From Nonomuraea polychroma (GTDB taxonomy: Bacteria; Actinomycetota; Actinomycetes; Streptosporangiales; Streptosporangiaceae): DNA of 64,000 nucleotides. Positions 1-9,298 of the stretch are shown piece after piece. Location: NCBI RefSeq assembly GCF_004011505.1, contig NZ_SAUN01000001.1:6165501-6229500 (forward strand), written 5' to 3'. The translations under genes were made by a program, and so were the position numbers. The stretch's first letter is position 1. Each line of letters starts with the position of its first letter. A model generated the notes under the pieces. It searched no databases and was not told the DNA's origin. It saw only the letters and a program-made list of their open reading frames with translations.

Positions 1-413
1 TGTTCGAGAAGGCGTTGCGCCACTACATGGACGAGCGCAACGCCGCCCTTGCCGAGCTGATGGACGGCGACCTGCCCATCAAGGAGAAGGTCAGGACCGT
101 GCTCTGGTGGGCCGTCGAGCCCGACCCCGGCGATCCGGCGGGCTGCCTGGTGGTCAACTCCATGATCGAGCTGGCCCCGCGCGACCCGGAGGTGGCCGAG
201 CTGCTGCGGCGCGACAACGACAAGCGGTTCGAGATGATGCGCGCGGCGTTCGAGAGCGCCCGCGCGCGGGGCGAGATCGACGCGGCCAAGGACCCGCTCA
301 CACTGGCGCGCTTCGTGTTCGCCACGGTCAGCGGGCTGCGCGTCATGGCCCGCGGCGGCGCCGGCCGGGCCGCGCTCGAGTCCGTCGCGCGAACCGCGCT
401 CGACGCCGTCTGA
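1..413 (+). CDS. TetR-family regulator, C-terminal part (5' truncated by window)
   Basis: Only the last ~136 codons are present; the reading frame is open from the first base, so the DNA-binding helix-turn-helix lies outside the window. What remains is the all-helical ligand/dimer domain: a GCLVVNSMIEL stretch followed by charged helices ending in the VSGLRVMARGGAGR region is typical of TetR C-terminal domains. It stops 56 bp before an MFS exporter gene on the same strand, the usual arrangement for a repressor controlling its neighbouring pump. That regulation is inferred. The family call is fairly safe, the ligand unknown. Confidence 0.7.
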   Translation, partial: FEKALRHYMDERNAALAELMDGDLPIKEKVRTVLWWAVEPDPGDPAGCLVVNSMIELAPRDPEVAELLRRDNDKRFEMMRAAFESARARGEIDAAKDPLTLARFVFATVSGLRVMARGGAGRAALESVARTALDAV

Positions 414-469
414 CTTTTTCACGCCCGCGTTTTGAACTGATCAATCCAAAATCAGGAAGGGAGTCCGCC

Positions 470-1699
470 ATGCCGTTGGCGGTCTACATACTTGGCCTGT
501 CGATCTTCGCTCAGGGCACCTCGGAGCTCATGCTGGCCGGGCTGCTCCCCGAGATGGCCGCAGACCTGGGTGTGTCGGTGCCCCAGGCGGGGCTGCTGAT
601 CTCGGCGTTCGCGATGGGGATGCTGGTCGGCGCGCCGGTGCTGGCCGCCGTCACGCTGCGCTGGCCGCGCCGCACGGCGCTGCTGGCGTTCCTCGTGGTC
701 TTCGCGCTGTCGCACGTCGTGGGCGCGCTGACGTCGAGCTACGGCATGTTGTTCGCCACCAGGGTCGTCGGCGCCTTCGTGTACGCGGGCTTCTGGGCCG
801 TGGCCGCGAGCACCGTGATCGGCCTGGTGCCGGCGAACAGCCGCGGCAAGGCGATGAGCGTGCTCGCCGGCGGGCTGACCGTCGCGACCATCATCGGCCT
901 GTCCGCCGGCACCGTCATCGGCCAGCACCTCGGCTGGCGGGCGGCGTTCTGGGCGGTCGCGGCCTTGTCGGCCCTCGCCGGCGCCGGCATCCTCGCCACC
1001 ATCCCGAGCGGCCGGCAAGCGACCGCGACCGGAACCGAGGGCGCCGGCACGGGCGGGGCCGTACCGCGCCTCGCTGACGAACTGCGCTCGATGACCAGCC
1101 CTCGCCTATGGCTGTCCTACAGCACCACCGCACTCACGACGGGCGCCCTCCTGGCCTCCTTCAGCTACCTGAGCGCGATGCTCGTCGACACCACGGGCCT
1201 GGACTCCGCGTGGGTGCCCGCCGTCCTGGCCCTCTACGGCGTCGGCTGCCTGATCGGCATCACGATCGGCGGCAGGACCGCCGACGCCCGCCCGTTCCTG
1301 TCCCTCTCCATCGGCGTCGCGGGCCTCGTCCTCAGCTCGGCCGCACTGGCCTTGACCGCGTCCGTCCCGCTCCTCGCCATACCGCTGATCTTCCTGCTCG
1401 GCGCGTTCGGCTTCGCCACCAACCCCGCGCTCAACACCCGCGTCTTCACCTTGGCCAAGAACGCCCCCACGCTCGCCGCCGCCGTGAACGTCTCCGCCTT
1501 CAACGTCGGCATCACCGTAGGCCCCTGGCTGGGCGGCCTGTCGATCGGCGCGGGCCTCGGCTACCCGTCGGTGGCCTGGATCGGCGCCGCGATCGGCGTC
1601 GTCTCCCTCGTCACAGTGGCCCTCGCCGGACGCCTGCACCGCGCGGACGCGACCGCGCCGGAGCCGGCTGCGGCCGGTGAGGTACGGTCGGCCGTATGA
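470..1699 (+). CDS. MFS efflux transporter, CmlR/Cmx-like
   Basis: Predicted 12-helix inner-membrane drug:proton antiporter of 409 aa. The N-terminus (MPLAVYILGLSIFAQGTSEL) and the following GLLPEMAADLGVSVPQAG segment resemble the Cmx/CmlR/CmrA chloramphenicol-efflux group of actinomycetes as I remember it; the actual substrate cannot be read from the sequence. The frame is open further upstream, but the ATG at 470 is preceded by AGGAAGGGAG at a good distance and gives the standard family N-terminus. The TetR gene upstream is a likely regulator. The stop overlaps the ATG of the MOSC gene (ATGA), so the two are probably co-translated. Confidence 0.8.
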   Translation: MPLAVYILGLSIFAQGTSELMLAGLLPEMAADLGVSVPQAGLLISAFAMGMLVGAPVLAAVTLRWPRRTALLAFLVVFALSHVVGALTSSYGMLFATRVVGAFVYAGFWAVAASTVIGLVPANSRGKAMSVLAGGLTVATIIGLSAGTVIGQHLGWRAAFWAVAALSALAGAGILATIPSGRQATATGTEGAGTGGAVPRLADELRSMTSPRLWLSYSTTALTTGALLASFSYLSAMLVDTTGLDSAWVPAVLALYGVGCLIGITIGGRTADARPFLSLSIGVAGLVLSSAALALTASVPLLAIPLIFLLGAFGFATNPALNTRVFTLAKNAPTLAAAVNVSAFNVGITVGPWLGGLSIGAGLGYPSVAWIGAAIGVVSLVTVALAGRLHRADATAPEPAAAGEVRSAV

Positions 1700-2511
1700 G
1701 GCTGGCGAGCATCCACTTTTATCCCGTCAAGTCCACCGCTGGACATGAGATCCACGAGGCCGAAGTGCAGCCCTGGGGGCTGGCTGACGACCGGCGCTAC
1801 CTGATCACCGACGAGCGCGGCGAGGTCCTGACCGCTCGCGAGCAACCGCTCCTGCTGGCCTGCGTGGCCAGGGTCGATGGCGGCACGCTCACGCTGACCG
1901 GCCCGCACGCCGCTCCGCTGCGGGTCACCCCGGACGACACGATGTCCACGGTCCTCGTGGGGCGCACGCCGGTGGAGCTCACCGACTGTGGTGATGACGC
2001 GGCACGCTGGTTGTCGGAGCTGGCGGGGCGGCCGGTCCGGCTGAAGTGGCTCGACGACCCGACCCGCCGCCCGGTCAATCCCGACCACGGACGCCCGGAG
2101 GACCGCGTCAGCCTGGCCGATGGCTACCCGCTGCTGCTGACGTCCACCGCCTCGCTCGCCCAGCTCAACGACTGGATCGTCGAGGGCGCGCAGGAGCGCG
2201 GCGAGGAAGCGCCCAAGCCGCTGCCGATGCACCGGTTCCGGCCGAACGTGGTGATCGACGGCGTGGGCACGCCCTTCGCCGAGGACGAGTGGAAGCGGGT
2301 GCGCATCGGGGCGGTCGACTTCCGGGTGTCCAAGGGGTGCGACCGGTGCGTGCTGACCACGGTCGACACGGCCACGTACACCAAGGGCAAGGAGCCCATC
2401 CGGACGCTGTCCAAGCATCGCAAGTGGGACGGCAAGGTCTGGTTCGGCATCAACCTGATCCCGGACGGACCCGGCCGGATCGCGACGGGAGACTCCATCA
2501 CCCTTCTCTGA
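1696..2511 (+). CDS. MOSC domain protein
   Basis: A 271-aa protein with an N-terminal MOSC beta-barrel (from MRLASIHFYPVKSTAGHE) and a C-terminal MOSC domain. The family Cys lies in SKGCDRCVLTTVD, and the protein ends with a FGINLIPDGPGRIATGD segment. MOSC proteins are sulfur-carrier/molybdenum-cofactor-associated enzymes; relatives include the mARC/YcbX amidoxime reductases. No ferredoxin domain is fused here, unlike YcbX. The start overlaps the MFS stop by 4 bp. Function beyond the family is not assignable. Confidence 0.85.
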   Translation: MRLASIHFYPVKSTAGHEIHEAEVQPWGLADDRRYLITDERGEVLTAREQPLLLACVARVDGGTLTLTGPHAAPLRVTPDDTMSTVLVGRTPVELTDCGDDAARWLSELAGRPVRLKWLDDPTRRPVNPDHGRPEDRVSLADGYPLLLTSTASLAQLNDWIVEGAQERGEEAPKPLPMHRFRPNVVIDGVGTPFAEDEWKRVRIGAVDFRVSKGCDRCVLTTVDTATYTKGKEPIRTLSKHRKWDGKVWFGINLIPDGPGRIATGDSITLL

Positions 2512-2530
2512 AACAGCGCAGAAATGGGGC

Positions 2531-2543
2531 TTCCCTGAGGGAA
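2531..2543. promoter_or_regulatory. 13-bp palindrome TTCCCTGAGGGAA
   Basis: A perfect dyad with a 3-base centre sits 20 bp after the MOSC stop and about 54 bp before the next MFS start. It could be an operator for the downstream gene or a weak terminator stem; the following sequence (AAAAGGATTACTGTCC) does not decide. Confidence 0.3.
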
Positions 2544-2596
2544 AAGGATTACTGTCCTCTTTAGGGTGATGTTGGGGGCTATGCGAGACTTCACAG

Positions 2597-3892
2597 GTGA
2601 CCAGCACCCCCACCAAGCCCGCTGTCTCCCCTTCTGACCGGATTCGCATCGTCCAGCGCCGCACCTTGAGCGTGTTGTCCGTCGCACAGATCATGGGCGG
2701 CGTGGGGGTCGCCGTCGGGCTGGCGCTCAGCTCCGTCGTGGTGGACGAGCTGTCGGGGTCCACGGTCATCAGCGGCTTCGCGGGGACGGCCACCGTGCTC
2801 GGCGCCGCGCTGCTGGCCCTGCCGACGGCCAAGGCCTCCGGCAAGGGCGGGCGCCGCGCGGGGCTGACGCTGGCGTACGTGGCGGCGCTGACGGGCTGCG
2901 CGATCTCCGTGGTCGCGATCAGCCTGCGGTCGTGGCCGCTGCTGCTGGCCGGGCTGGTGCTCGTGGGCGGCGGCACCGCGGGGGGCCTGGCGGCGCGGTA
3001 CTCGGCGACGGACCTGGCGCCGCGGGGCCGCTCGGCCCGGCACCTGTCGCTGGTCGTCTGGGCCTCCACGATCGGCTCGGTCGCGGGCCCCAACCTGGCC
3101 AGGCCCGCCGACCAGATCGGCATGCGGCTGGGGCTGGTGGAGAAGGCGGGGCCGTTCGCGTTCGCGGCGCTGGCGTTCGCGCTGGCACTGGTCGTGATCA
3201 TCGCCTTCCTGCGGCCCGACCCGCTCACGCTGGCCCGGCGGCTCAACGGCGCCGGGCCTCCCGGCTCGGGACGCCACCGCACGGTCAGGACCGCCTGGCA
3301 GACCCTCCGCACCACCCCGATGGCCCGCCGGGCACTGGTCATGATCGCGGTCAGCCACACGGCGATGGTGTCCGTCATGTCGATGACCCCGGTCAAGCTC
3401 CACCACGACGGCTCGAACCTGGACGTCATCGGGCTCGTGATCAGCCTGCACATCGCGGGCATGTACGTGCTGTCCCCGGTCGTGGGCTGGCTGGCCGACA
3501 AGGCCGGCAAGGTGCCGGTGCTGGTGCTCGGCATGGCCCTGCTGCTCAGCGCCGCCGTGCTGGCCGGCACGGCGGGGCACCGCGTGTGGCAGGTGACGGC
3601 GGGGCTGGTGCTGCTCGGTCTGGGCTGGTCATGCGGGCTGGTGGCCGGCTCCGCCCTGGTCACGGAGTCCGTCCCGATCGACCGCCGCCCGGCCGTCCAA
3701 GGGCTTTCCGACCTGCTGATGAACGTCTGCGGCGCCACGGGCACGATCGTGGCGGGCGTCATCGTCGGCGTCCTGTCCTACGGCGCTCTCGGACTGGGCG
3801 TCGGCGCCATGGTCACGGTCGCGGGCCTCTGGCTCGCCACCACCCACCACCGCACCCCCCGCCTGACCTCACCGGGTGACGGCGCGCGGTGA
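2597..3892 (+). CDS. MFS transporter
   Basis: A 431-aa predicted membrane protein with about 12 hydrophobic segments and MFS character: two six-helix halves separated by a basic loop (residues ~205-245, rich in Arg, Pro and Gly). The N-terminal half carries GVAVGLALSSVVVDELSGS. A second-half loop (GWLADKAGKVPVLVLG) matches the loop 8-9 version of MFS motif A. Substrate unknown. The start is a GTG with no strong ribosome-binding site, so it could shift. It is convergent with the polymerase gene downstream and separated from MOSC by 85 bp, so it probably has its own promoter. Confidence 0.75.
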   Translation: MTSTPTKPAVSPSDRIRIVQRRTLSVLSVAQIMGGVGVAVGLALSSVVVDELSGSTVISGFAGTATVLGAALLALPTAKASGKGGRRAGLTLAYVAALTGCAISVVAISLRSWPLLLAGLVLVGGGTAGGLAARYSATDLAPRGRSARHLSLVVWASTIGSVAGPNLARPADQIGMRLGLVEKAGPFAFAALAFALALVVIIAFLRPDPLTLARRLNGAGPPGSGRHRTVRTAWQTLRTTPMARRALVMIAVSHTAMVSVMSMTPVKLHHDGSNLDVIGLVISLHIAGMYVLSPVVGWLADKAGKVPVLVLGMALLLSAAVLAGTAGHRVWQVTAGLVLLGLGWSCGLVAGSALVTESVPIDRRPAVQGLSDLLMNVCGATGTIVAGVIVGVLSYGALGLGVGAMVTVAGLWLATTHHRTPRLTSPGDGAR

Positions 3893-3948
3893 TATGGCAG
3901 CGGGTGAGGTGGTGAGTCGGCGTCGGTCCAGCGGCGCCGGGCAGCCGG

Positions 3949-5520
3949 TCATTTCGCGTCGGCGTAGCAGGTGACGGCGACCGCCTCCATCGGAAACCGC
4001 ACCGGCGTCCGTCCGAACAGCAGCCTGCTGGCCTCCTCCGCCGCCGCCGTCACGGCCGCCATCACCTCCTCGGCCTGCCCGATCGGGCAGTGCACCATCA
4101 CCTCGTCATGCTGGAAGAACACCAGCCGCGCAGGTGGAGGCAGCAACCCCCGCAACACCGCGAGCAGCGCCAGCGCCCACTCCGCGGCCGTCCCCTGCAC
4201 CACGAAGTTTCGGGTGAACCGCCCACGGTCCCTGGCCGCACGCCCGCCTTCGGGCCCCGACACCAGCTCCTTCCACCGGGACGAGGGCGGCGGGCTGGTG
4301 CGGCCGAGCCAGGACCGCACGAGCCGCCCCTCCTCCCCCGCCTTGGCCGCGTCCTCCACGAACTGGTATGCCTGGGGAAAGCGCTGCCGCATCATCGCCA
4401 GCAGCTTGGGCGCGTCCCCGCTGGTGCCGCCGTACATGGCGGACAGCATCGCGATCTTGGCGTTGTCCCGCTGCCCGCCGAAGGACTGCGCCAGCGCCGA
4501 GTACAGATCGATCTCGCCGGCGGCCCTGGCCAGCCCCATGTCCCCGGCCATCGCGGCGAGCACACGAGGCTCCAGCTGCGCCGCGTCGGCGACGATCAGC
4601 GTCCAGCCGTCGTCGGCGACCACCACCCGCCGCATCACTTTGGGTATCTGCAGCGCCCCGCCCCCGCTGGTGGCCCACCGCCCGGACACCACGCCGCCCA
4701 CCACGTATTCAGGCCGGAACCGCCCGTCGCGCACCCACTGGTCCGCCCACACCCACCCGTGGAAACTGAAGAGCCGGGCCAGCTCCTTGTATGCCAGCAG
4801 CGGCGCCACCGCCGGATGGTCGATCTGCTTGAGCTCCCACGACCGGGTGCTCTTCAGCGCGACCCCCGCCCCCTTGAACGCCTTGACCAACTGCTGCACC
4901 GAGTCGGGATTGACCGGATGTCCGAACGCCGCCGCCACCTCGTCGGCCAGCGCCTGCAGCTTGGCGGGCCGCATGCCGTGCACCGGCCGCGGCCCCAGCA
5001 GCTCGGTCAGCAGCGCGTCGTGCACGTCCCTGCGCCACGGCATGCCGTCGTGCGCCATCTCGGCCGCGGTCAGCGCCCCCGCGGACTCGGCCGCCACCAG
5101 CAGCCTGAACCTGCCGGACTCCGGCAGCGCCTCGATGCGCCGCAGCTGATCGGCCAGCACCTCGGCCACCGCCTCCGCGGCGAGCGGCTCCGGGGCGAAG
5201 AGCGTGCCGGGCGCGTCCGGCGGCTGCTCGTCGGGCACCGGCAACCCGTGCAGCCGGGCGTGGGCGGCCCTGGCCGAGCGATTCTCGCCGTAGCGGCCCT
5301 CGTACGCCAGCAGCAGCCCTTCGGTGAGCGCGACGTCGTGGCAGCGCGAGACCCGCACGCCCGCCCGCAGCAGCGCCGGATAGGTCTCCCGCGCGTCGGC
5401 CCACACCCACCGCGGCCGCTCGGCCGCCTCGACCTCGCGCACGGCCTCCGCCAGGTCGGAGGTGCGCCGAGCCGTGCCCCCGGCCGGAAGCATCGTCTCT
5501 CCGGCGACCACGACATACAC
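3949..5520 (-). CDS. Bifunctional 3'-5' exonuclease/DNA polymerase (family A, PolI-like)
   Basis: A 523-aa PolA-type protein lacking the 5'-nuclease domain. The N-terminal ~170 residues are a degenerate 3'-5' exonuclease-like fold. The C-terminal palm/fingers carry family-A motifs: A (D312 in ADAAQLEPR), B (RDNAKIAMLSAMYG, 351-364) and C (QHDE, 470-473). Motif A has Q rather than the usual SQIELR context, but the carboxylates are in place. Actinomycetes commonly carry this short enzyme besides full PolA; its role is probably repair or gap filling. GTG start. It follows the metallophosphoesterase gene by 21 bp on the same strand. Confidence 0.85.
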   Translation of the reverse strand: MYVVVAGETMLPAGGTARRTSDLAEAVREVEAAERPRWVWADARETYPALLRAGVRVSRCHDVALTEGLLLAYEGRYGENRSARAAHARLHGLPVPDEQPPDAPGTLFAPEPLAAEAVAEVLADQLRRIEALPESGRFRLLVAAESAGALTAAEMAHDGMPWRRDVHDALLTELLGPRPVHGMRPAKLQALADEVAAAFGHPVNPDSVQQLVKAFKGAGVALKSTRSWELKQIDHPAVAPLLAYKELARLFSFHGWVWADQWVRDGRFRPEYVVGGVVSGRWATSGGGALQIPKVMRRVVVADDGWTLIVADAAQLEPRVLAAMAGDMGLARAAGEIDLYSALAQSFGGQRDNAKIAMLSAMYGGTSGDAPKLLAMMRQRFPQAYQFVEDAAKAGEEGRLVRSWLGRTSPPPSSRWKELVSGPEGGRAARDRGRFTRNFVVQGTAAEWALALLAVLRGLLPPPARLVFFQHDEVMVHCPIGQAEEVMAAVTAAAEEASRLLFGRTPVRFPMEAVAVTCYADAK

Positions 5521-5541
5521 GCAGTCAAGGGTGACAGACGC

Positions 5542-7065
5542 CTACGACAAACTGATGCGCACCTCGTCCTCCACCGGCGGCTCCACCTCCTGCGCCAGGC
5601 ACCCGGTGGCGGCGAAGCACCGCAACGTCAGCTCCTCGGGCGTGACCGACACGTGCAGGAACTGCTTGAAGAACGGCGGAGTGTCCCAGTCGGACAACTC
5701 GGACAGGTAGCGGTGGAACACCTTGTCCACGGGCAGCCGGAACGGCCACGGCCAGGCGCCGAGCAGCCGCGCCGCCCACCGCATCCGGCGGGTGATCTTC
5801 ACGGGCCCCGCGGGTGTCCTGACGGGCTGGTTCTTGATGTGCTCGGACATGATGCACAGAGCCTCGTCGGGCCTGAGGGAGAGCCACTTCATCCGCAGCC
5901 TGCGCGCGTACAGCTGGCTGTAGAACGACAGCGAGTCGCCGCGCAGCGGATAGCACTTGAAGGCGTCCTCGTGCACCCCTCCCACGTCGACGCGGCCGAT
6001 CGTGTGCGTGGCGTGCATGAACGCGCCGCTACCGCCCGCCACGACGTACTGGATCACCCGGTCGCCCACCTTGACCGGATACCTCTGATAGTTGTGCACG
6101 TCTCCGCCGATGGCCGCGACGTACCGGTGCGCCGGGTCGCGCACGATGTCGTCAATCGTGCCGCCCTCCTCCAGCGGTGAGGGCTTGTAGACGTTCCCGG
6201 TGTAGATGGGCTTGCCGGTCACGAGGATCTTCGGGCGCGGGTCGAGCGAGACGCGGCGCAACCACGCCGTCTGCCCCTTGTCGATCACGTTCCTGATGCC
6301 GGTGTCCACGCCGACGATGAGCAGGCTGTCGCTCTCGATCGCCCAGTACGGCCCCGGCTGCTCGGCCTGCTGCGACGGCTTGCCCCTGAGCGAGCGCGCC
6401 TCGGCCAGCCGCGCCTCGTCGATCGTCTCCGGCTTGCGCCACAACAGCCCGCGCAGACCGGGGTCCGGCTTGGGCTTGAGCGGCGGCGCGTCGCAGAAGA
6501 CCCGCATGAAGCCGCCGAGGCCGTCGTACCAGTCGTGGTTGCCGGGGATCGCGTAGATGGGGGCGTCGTAGTCCTTGTACGGACGGAAGAACTTGTCCCC
6601 GTATTCGTTGCCCGATCCCGTCGGATAGACGACGTCGCTGGCGACGATGGTGAAGGACGTTCCCTGACCGGCTTTCAGCATTCCGGGAACGACGGCGTAC
6701 TGAGAGGCGTCGCCCTCGCCGGTATCACCGAGCAACAGGAAACTGAAATTTCCCCCAATGGGTGGCTTGATACGAAATTCCGGATTAATCCCCCGCGCTT
6801 CCTGAGCCGCCACCCACCGCGCCCGGACCTCCCCCGAGGGATCGCCGAACAACCCGGCGAGGATCTCGTTGCGTGAACGCCAGAGAGTCGCCATATTCAG
6901 CCAGCTGAACCCGTGGCCATTGGGCCTGAGCTGGTCAAACGTGCCGCTCTGCGTGCACGCCCACCCCGCGCCCGCTTCCGACATCCGTGATGAAAGCTGT
7001 TTTCTGCGCTCCGCTGCCACTTCTTCCTCATCCACCATGACCACATCTTTACCGCGATCTACCAT
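5542..7065 (-). CDS. Metallophosphoesterase (calcineurin-like)
   Basis: A ~507-aa dinuclear-metal phosphoesterase. Visible motifs are the GD pair (LLLGDTGEGD), VASDVVYPTG, the GNHD signature (PGNHDWYDG) and, further on, GGDVHNYQRYP for the last metal histidines. There is no signal peptide. A tail of about 190 residues after the catalytic domain is unassigned. The frame is open to 7227, but upstream codons would overlap the divergent gene's promoter. I choose ATG 7065; ATG 7038 (MVDEEEVAAERR) is equally possible because neither has a clear ribosome-binding site. Substrate unknown. Confidence 0.75.
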   Translation of the reverse strand: MVDRGKDVVMVDEEEVAAERRKQLSSRMSEAGAGWACTQSGTFDQLRPNGHGFSWLNMATLWRSRNEILAGLFGDPSGEVRARWVAAQEARGINPEFRIKPPIGGNFSFLLLGDTGEGDASQYAVVPGMLKAGQGTSFTIVASDVVYPTGSGNEYGDKFFRPYKDYDAPIYAIPGNHDWYDGLGGFMRVFCDAPPLKPKPDPGLRGLLWRKPETIDEARLAEARSLRGKPSQQAEQPGPYWAIESDSLLIVGVDTGIRNVIDKGQTAWLRRVSLDPRPKILVTGKPIYTGNVYKPSPLEEGGTIDDIVRDPAHRYVAAIGGDVHNYQRYPVKVGDRVIQYVVAGGSGAFMHATHTIGRVDVGGVHEDAFKCYPLRGDSLSFYSQLYARRLRMKWLSLRPDEALCIMSEHIKNQPVRTPAGPVKITRRMRWAARLLGAWPWPFRLPVDKVFHRYLSELSDWDTPPFFKQFLHVSVTPEELTLRCFAATGCLAQEVEPPVEDEVRISLS

Positions 7066-7168
7066 TCGCGCATCCCGAACTCTCCGTACCGCAGAGAACA
7101 CAGATGGTGCGCCATGGTGTAGCCTCACCCCCCAAGCAAGCGGTTGGGATGGCCTAGGGGAGGCTCCC

Positions 7169-7585
7169 ATGACGCGTAACGGCCCGGATGACGCGACCCG
7201 AAAAGGCACCTCCGAAGCGAAGGCCATCGAGGGTTTGCTGGCATATGCCCTGAAGCGGCCTCGGTGGGGTAACTCCGCGATCGATTACCTGACGGAGGCC
7301 ATCGCCCGGAGCCGGGCCCTGGCCAGGGAGAGTCCCGGCGAGCACACGGAGCTGCTGGCGCGCTGCCTGCGCACGGCGGCGAAGGTGCTGCTCAAGCGCC
7401 GCCGTGCGATGGAGGCCCTGCCGCTGGCCCAGGAGGCGGTGGCGCTCACCCGTGCCAGGGGCGGCGCCCCGCTGGTGGTCTCGCTGCACGGCCTGGCCGC
7501 CGTGCTGGAAGCACTCCACCGTTACAGCGAGGCCGCCGCGGCGCTGGCCGAGGCGGACGGGATCCCCCCGCCACCGGACGACTGA
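7169..7585 (+). CDS. Small TPR-like protein
   Basis: 138 aa, helical and Ala/Leu/Arg-rich, with two or three degenerate tetratricopeptide-like helix pairs (LLARCLRTAAKVLLKRRRA, then ALPLAQEAVALTRARGGA, then ALHRYSEAAAALAEADG). It is probably a protein-interaction adaptor. ATG 7169 follows a GGGGAGG motif with good spacing. It is divergent from the metallophosphoesterase and convergent with the flavoprotein gene. No closer function recognised. Confidence 0.65.
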   Translation: MTRNGPDDATRKGTSEAKAIEGLLAYALKRPRWGNSAIDYLTEAIARSRALARESPGEHTELLARCLRTAAKVLLKRRRAMEALPLAQEAVALTRARGGAPLVVSLHGLAAVLEALHRYSEAAAALAEADGIPPPPDD

Positions 7586-7631
7586 CCCGCCGATGCCGCA
7601 GCACGCCCGGCCGCACGAAGGCCCGGCCAGG

Positions 7632-9248
7632 TCAGCCGGAGCGGGGGATCAGCACGCCGGGGTTGAGTATGCCGGCCGGGTCGAGCCGCGACTTGACCGC
7701 CTGCAGGATGGCGACGCCGGCCGGGCCGAGCTCGGCGGCGTAGGCGTCCCGATGATCGCGGCCGACGCCGTGGTGGTGCGTGATCGTCCCGCCCGCCTCG
7801 ACGATGGCCGTGCTCGCCGCCGCCTTGGCCCGCTCCCACTGCGCCACGGGATCGTCCTCCTGCGCGGTCACGACGGTGAAGTACAGCGACGCGCCGGTCT
7901 CGTACACGTGCGAGATGTGGCACATGACCAGCGGAGAACCGAGCTCGCCGAGCAGCGCCAGCCGCACCGCGTCGTAGAGCCGCGGCAGATCGGACCAGAA
8001 CCCGGCGGTCTCCAGCGTCTCCACGGTGGCGCCGGCCGCGAGCAGCGCGTCACGCAGATAGGGCGCCGAGAAGCGGCCGCGCTCCCACTCCTTGCCGGAC
8101 ACTTCCCCGACGGGCTCGCCGCCCATTCGCGCCAGCACGGCCGCGACGGCGTCCCGCCGGGTCGAGAGCGGGATCCCCCCGCCCGCCGAGCCGTCCGCGA
8201 CGTCGCGCCCGGTCGCCGGCCGACCCTCGTAGCCGACGATCGCCAGGCATCCCGCCTCGCCGCCCGGCTCGATCGTCTCCGGCTTGGCCAGGCCGATCAT
8301 CGTCTCGTTCTCGTCGGACAACCGCAGCACGGCCGGCAGCGGCCCTTCCTGGGCGATCGCCCGCACAGCCTCGCGTCCAGCGGCGAACGACGCGAAGCGC
8401 CACCTTTCGTACAACCGCTCGGCGGGGGCGCGCCGCACGCGCAGCCGCAGCGCGGTGATGACCCCGAAGACGCCCTCAGAGCCGAGCATGAGCTGCCGCA
8501 GATCGGGACCCGCCGCCGACTTGGGAGCCCGGCCGAGCTCCATGTCGCCCGACGGCGTGGCCACGGTGAGGCCGACGACCATGTCGTCGAAGCGGCCGTA
8601 CCCGGCGGAGGCCTGGCCGCTGGAGCGGGCCGCGGCGAAGCCGCCGAGCGTGGCGTACTCGAAGGACTGGGGGAAGTGACCGAGGGTCAGGCCGTACGGG
8701 GCGAGCAGCCGCTCGGCGTCGGGAGCCCGCACGCCCGGCTCGAACTCGGCCACCATCGACTTGGCGTCCACCCGGAGCAGCCGGTCGAGCCTGGCCAGGT
8801 CGAGCGCGATCACGCCGGCGAAGCCGGCTCGGGCGGCCGCGAGCCCGCCCACCACCGAGGTGCCGCCGCCGAAGGGCACGACGGCGATCCGCTCCCGCGC
8901 GCACAGCTCCAGCAGCCTGGCGACCTCCTCGTGGGAGCCCGGCAGCACCACCGCGTCGGGCGCGTCGGAGCCGTCGCCGGCACGCATGCGCAGCAGGTCG
9001 GGCGTGGACTTGCCGCGGGTGTGGCGAACACGGGCCTCGTGCGAGGTCAGCACGTGGTCCGGCCCGGCGACACCGGCGAGCGCCGACACCTGCGGCTCGG
9101 CGAGGGCGATCGGCGGGAGCCGCACCGACTCCAGTGTCACGGCGGGAGCCTCGGGCGCGCGCACTCCGAGGAAGTCGTGGAGCAGCTTGCGCACCTGCTC
9201 GGGCAGCTCGCGGCTCTTGGCCGGGTCGCCCCAGCCCGACCATGACAT
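7632..9248 (-). CDS. FAD-binding oxidase, alkyldihydroxyacetonephosphate-synthase-like
   Basis: A ~538-aa VAO/PCMH flavoprotein. FAD-binding features are the VVPFGGGTSVVGG loop, the EPGVRAPDAERLLAPYG helix and the SSGQASAGYGRFDDMVVG segment. The C-terminal cap ends in a HHGVGRDHRDAY motif, close to the eukaryotic/bacterial AGPS (ether-lipid) enzyme. ATG 9248 is preceded by TGGAGAA at correct spacing; an ATG at 9263 is less likely. It is divergent from tetR-glpD across only 31 bp, so all three genes are likely controlled together. A role in ether-type lipid or glycerol-phosphate metabolism is inferred from family and context. Confidence 0.8.
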   Translation of the reverse strand: MSWSGWGDPAKSRELPEQVRKLLHDFLGVRAPEAPAVTLESVRLPPIALAEPQVSALAGVAGPDHVLTSHEARVRHTRGKSTPDLLRMRAGDGSDAPDAVVLPGSHEEVARLLELCARERIAVVPFGGGTSVVGGLAAARAGFAGVIALDLARLDRLLRVDAKSMVAEFEPGVRAPDAERLLAPYGLTLGHFPQSFEYATLGGFAAARSSGQASAGYGRFDDMVVGLTVATPSGDMELGRAPKSAAGPDLRQLMLGSEGVFGVITALRLRVRRAPAERLYERWRFASFAAGREAVRAIAQEGPLPAVLRLSDENETMIGLAKPETIEPGGEAGCLAIVGYEGRPATGRDVADGSAGGGIPLSTRRDAVAAVLARMGGEPVGEVSGKEWERGRFSAPYLRDALLAAGATVETLETAGFWSDLPRLYDAVRLALLGELGSPLVMCHISHVYETGASLYFTVVTAQEDDPVAQWERAKAAASTAIVEAGGTITHHHGVGRDHRDAYAAELGPAGVAILQAVKSRLDPAGILNPGVLIPRSG

Positions 9249-9266
9249 CGGTTCTCCAGGCATGCT

Positions 9267-9298
9267 TACACTGTGACACATGACGTCGATTCGTCACA
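9267..9298 (+). promoter_or_regulatory. Probable leaderless promoter and TetR operator
   Basis: TACACT (9267-9272) ends 7 bp before the ATG at 9280, the spacing of an actinobacterial leaderless -10 element. TGTGAC (9272-9277) and GTCACA (9293-9298) form an inverted repeat around the start codon, a plausible autoregulatory operator for the TetR protein encoded here and for the divergent flavoprotein gene. Confidence 0.35.

Noticed and set aside
1561..3762. A very long minus-strand open frame opposite the MOSC and MFS genes
   Set aside because: Rich in Ser/Pro/Arg/Thr with no domain; it mirrors the GC-skewed codon use of the true plus-strand genes.
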